From Desulfobacteraceae bacterium (GTDB taxonomy: Bacteria > Desulfobacterota > Desulfobacteria > Desulfobacterales > Desulfobacteraceae), in assembly GCA_003354055.1 (NCBI GenBank), contig PIVQ01000401.1:1-6729 (forward strand): 6,729 nt of DNA, in the 5' to 3' direction. The translations under genes and the position numbers were made by a program. Position 1 is the first letter of the stretch, and every line of letters starts with the position of its first letter. The notes under the pieces are model-generated. The model did no database searches and had not been told where the DNA came from. It saw nothing but the letters and a program-made list of their open reading frames with translations. Of this stretch, positions 5,382-6,729 are shown piece by piece.

Positions 5382-6359
5382 CATAATCTTTTTGTAATGT
5401 TTTTGAACATCCTCATTTTTAGGATTTAGAGACAGGCACCGTTCCAATATTTTTTTTGCCTCCCCCCCTCTCCCCATTTTATAAAAAATCCACCCTTTAG
5501 TATCCAAAAACAATGAGTTATCTGGTTGAAGATCCAAAACATTGTTAATCAAATTTAGGGCATCTTCAAGTTTTGTGTCTTGATCTGTATATTCGACTGC
5601 TAATTCATTGATAAGCCACAAATCATTTGGATTTTTTTCTAAAGCATCTTTAAGAGTATGCAAGACTCCTTTCAAATCGCCATTCTCTCTTTGCATTTTT
5701 GATAAAATAATTTGGATATCATCTTTTATAAAGTCGCCAGAACTATTGGATGACATATCGATAGCTTGGATAACCTCTTCAAGCTTTTTAATGGCTGAGA
5801 CGATGTCCCCATTCATTCTGAGAGAATACGATTCTATAATGTTCTTTTCCATAGGATTTTCGATTTCAGGAACGACTCCTTCTATCAACTTAAATGCTTC
5901 GTCTTTGCGCCCTAAATTTGATAAAATTTCAATACAATTGAGATGAATAGCCAGTGAATTGGGGTCCTGTTCTAATAATTGCCAATATGCATTCAAGGCA
6001 AGCTCTGGCTCATTTAGCAACTCATAACACCATCCGATTATTGATATGATTTCAGAATCCTGTTTGTTGAATTTCAAATATTTTTCAAAGTATTGAACCG
6101 TATTCTTAAAATCTCCAAGATTAAGATAACAATACCCCAGATAGTACCAATTATATTTCGAGAAACTGGTATCCTGAAGATTATGAGCTCCCTCAGATTT
6201 CTTAAATTGTGATATGGCCTTTCTATACTTATCAAGATCAAAATATATTTTACCAAGCTTAGTATAGTAACTCTCCGGCAAAGTAGGTATTGTCCAGAAT
6301 ACGATATGATTCCAACAGAGTTTACCATAAAGCATGAAATTCTTAAGTGTAATTGGCAT
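5376..6359 (-). CDS. Tetratricopeptide-repeat (TPR) protein
   Basis: The 327-residue protein is made almost wholly of helical repeats of about 34 residues. Recognisable units lie near 29-58 (YYTKLGKIYFDLDKYRKAIS), 68-100 (WYYLGYCYLNLGDFKNTVQY), 103-134 (ending LLEQDPNS), 136-165, 212-244 (ending LEKNPND), 246-280 (ending LDLQPDN) and 282-315 (TKGWIFYKMGRGGEAKKILE, then LSLNPKN). TPRs form a superhelical scaffold for protein-protein contacts; no catalytic domain and no clear signal peptide is present, so a cytoplasmic adaptor is the default reading. The partner is unknown. An in-frame stop directly precedes the ATG at 6359, fixing the upstream limit; GGAGG lies 12 bases upstream, rather far, so a later Met (residue 9) is possible. 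It starts 21 bases after the hydrolase stop and ends 6 bases before the hydratase. Its AT-rich composition, unlike the hydratase, hints at a different origin. Confidence 0.88.
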   Translation of the reverse strand: MPITLKNFMLYGKLCWNHIVFWTIPTLPESYYTKLGKIYFDLDKYRKAISQFKKSEGAHNLQDTSFSKYNWYYLGYCYLNLGDFKNTVQYFEKYLKFNKQDSEIISIIGWCYELLNEPELALNAYWQLLEQDPNSLAIHLNCIEILSNLGRKDEAFKLIEGVVPEIENPMEKNIIESYSLRMNGDIVSAIKKLEEVIQAIDMSSNSSGDFIKDDIQIILSKMQRENGDLKGVLHTLKDALEKNPNDLWLINELAVEYTDQDTKLEDALNLINNVLDLQPDNSLFLDTKGWIFYKMGRGGEAKKILERCLSLNPKNEDVQKHYKKIMK

Positions 6360-6380
6360 TCAGTATCATGCCTCCAAAAT

Positions 6381-6729
6381 TTACATTGTTTTGTTTAAAC
6401 CTCTTTTACACAACCAGGCAACCAAGGTGTTAATTGCAGGCTGAGGTTCTTTCAACCAGCTAAAGTGATCGGGAGTAATTTCCTTAAACTGATTTGCTCT
6501 TATGGTAAAAATTTCTGTATCGCTTGCGGGGAACATATCCAATAGACTTTTGGTAGAAGAATAAGGTGCAAAGTAATCGTTATCGATAACAATTCCTAAA
6601 AATAATGACCGCACATCTTTGCTGATCATTTCATAGTCTATTTTTTGATTTATCAATTTATAGACGCCTGTTCGTGCATTCCTTGACCAGTCGATCATGA
6701 TATTTTTAGGTTGATTCCCTCCAAATCCT
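6381..6729 (-). CDS. Alpha/beta hydrolase, C-terminal part (N-terminus beyond window)
   Basis: The frame is open to the window edge, giving 115 visible residues starting GFGGNQPKNIMIDWSRNART. An internal ATG at 6698 has no well-placed ribosome site, and the residues before it fit the family, so this is the C-terminal third or so of a longer protein. The FGG...DWSRNARTGVY stretch resembles predicted alpha/beta hydrolases of the COG4757 type. LFLGIVIDNDYFAPYSSTKSL places a likely catalytic Asp after a beta strand, and TPDHFSWLK the likely catalytic His; the nucleophile Ser would lie outside the window. The substrate is unknown. Because a hydratase of the meta-cleavage type lies two genes downstream, a ring-cleavage-product hydrolase was considered, but the sequence does not look like the MhpC/BphD group. 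It is AT-rich like the TPR gene and probably shares its transcript. Confidence 0.75.
   Translation of the reverse strand, partial: GFGGNQPKNIMIDWSRNARTGVYKLINQKIDYEMISKDVRSLFLGIVIDNDYFAPYSSTKSLLDMFPASDTEIFTIRANQFKEITPDHFSWLKEPQPAINTLVAWLCKRGLNKTM

Noticed and set aside
5608..5946. Plus-strand frame of 112 codons opposite the TPR gene
   Set aside because: The opposite frame encodes consistent TPR units through this whole stretch; the plus frame has no domain or ribosome site.

Overview
The window looks like the chromosome of a Gram-negative, mid-GC environmental bacterium, most likely a deltaproteobacterium of the Desulfobacter type. That is an inference from the style of the proteins and the presence of a PEP-CTERM protein; no taxonomic marker gene is present. 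Every gene that I accept lies on the minus strand, so transcription runs from high to low coordinates, and both ends of the window cut through a gene.

Right block (6729 to 3424, read leftwards): the C-terminal part of an alpha/beta hydrolase, a 327-residue tetratricopeptide-repeat (TPR) protein, a hydratase/decarboxylase of the 2-keto-4-pentenoate hydratase family, a 70-residue protein with two membrane segments, and a PhzF-family isomerase. The gaps are 21, 6, 77 and 6 bases, so this is probably one transcription unit. Base composition switches gene by gene: the TPR, hydrolase and small membrane genes are AT-rich and the two enzymes are GC-richer. The two enzymes are entered through nearly the same 18-base junction, in which the stop codon of the upstream gene forms part of the ribosome binding site. 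The 77-base gap holds a two-box inverted repeat of about 60 bp that overlaps the hydratase stop codon and somewhat resembles an integron attC site. Together these suggest a mosaic accessory cluster, not a conserved pathway operon.

Middle (3423 to 2923): about 500 bases without a convincing gene, containing several short palindromes and, near the next gene, two stem-loops that could belong to a structured leader.

Left block (2922 to 1): two secreted proteins 17 bases apart. The first is a 228-residue protein with a signal peptide and a C-terminal PEP-CTERM sorting signal, the substrate type of exosortase. The second is a large exported protein (739 residues visible, continuing past the window edge) built of four beta-sandwich repeats of about 90 residues, two Ig-like domains of 94 residues and the start of a fibronectin type III-like domain. 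They probably act together at the cell surface or in the extracellular matrix. No exosortase or polysaccharide gene lies in the window.

I found no tRNA, rRNA, CRISPR array, transposase or convincing rho-independent terminator. I cannot claim a new defence or mobile system; the most unusual signals are the duplicated junction, the attC-like element and the compositional mosaic.
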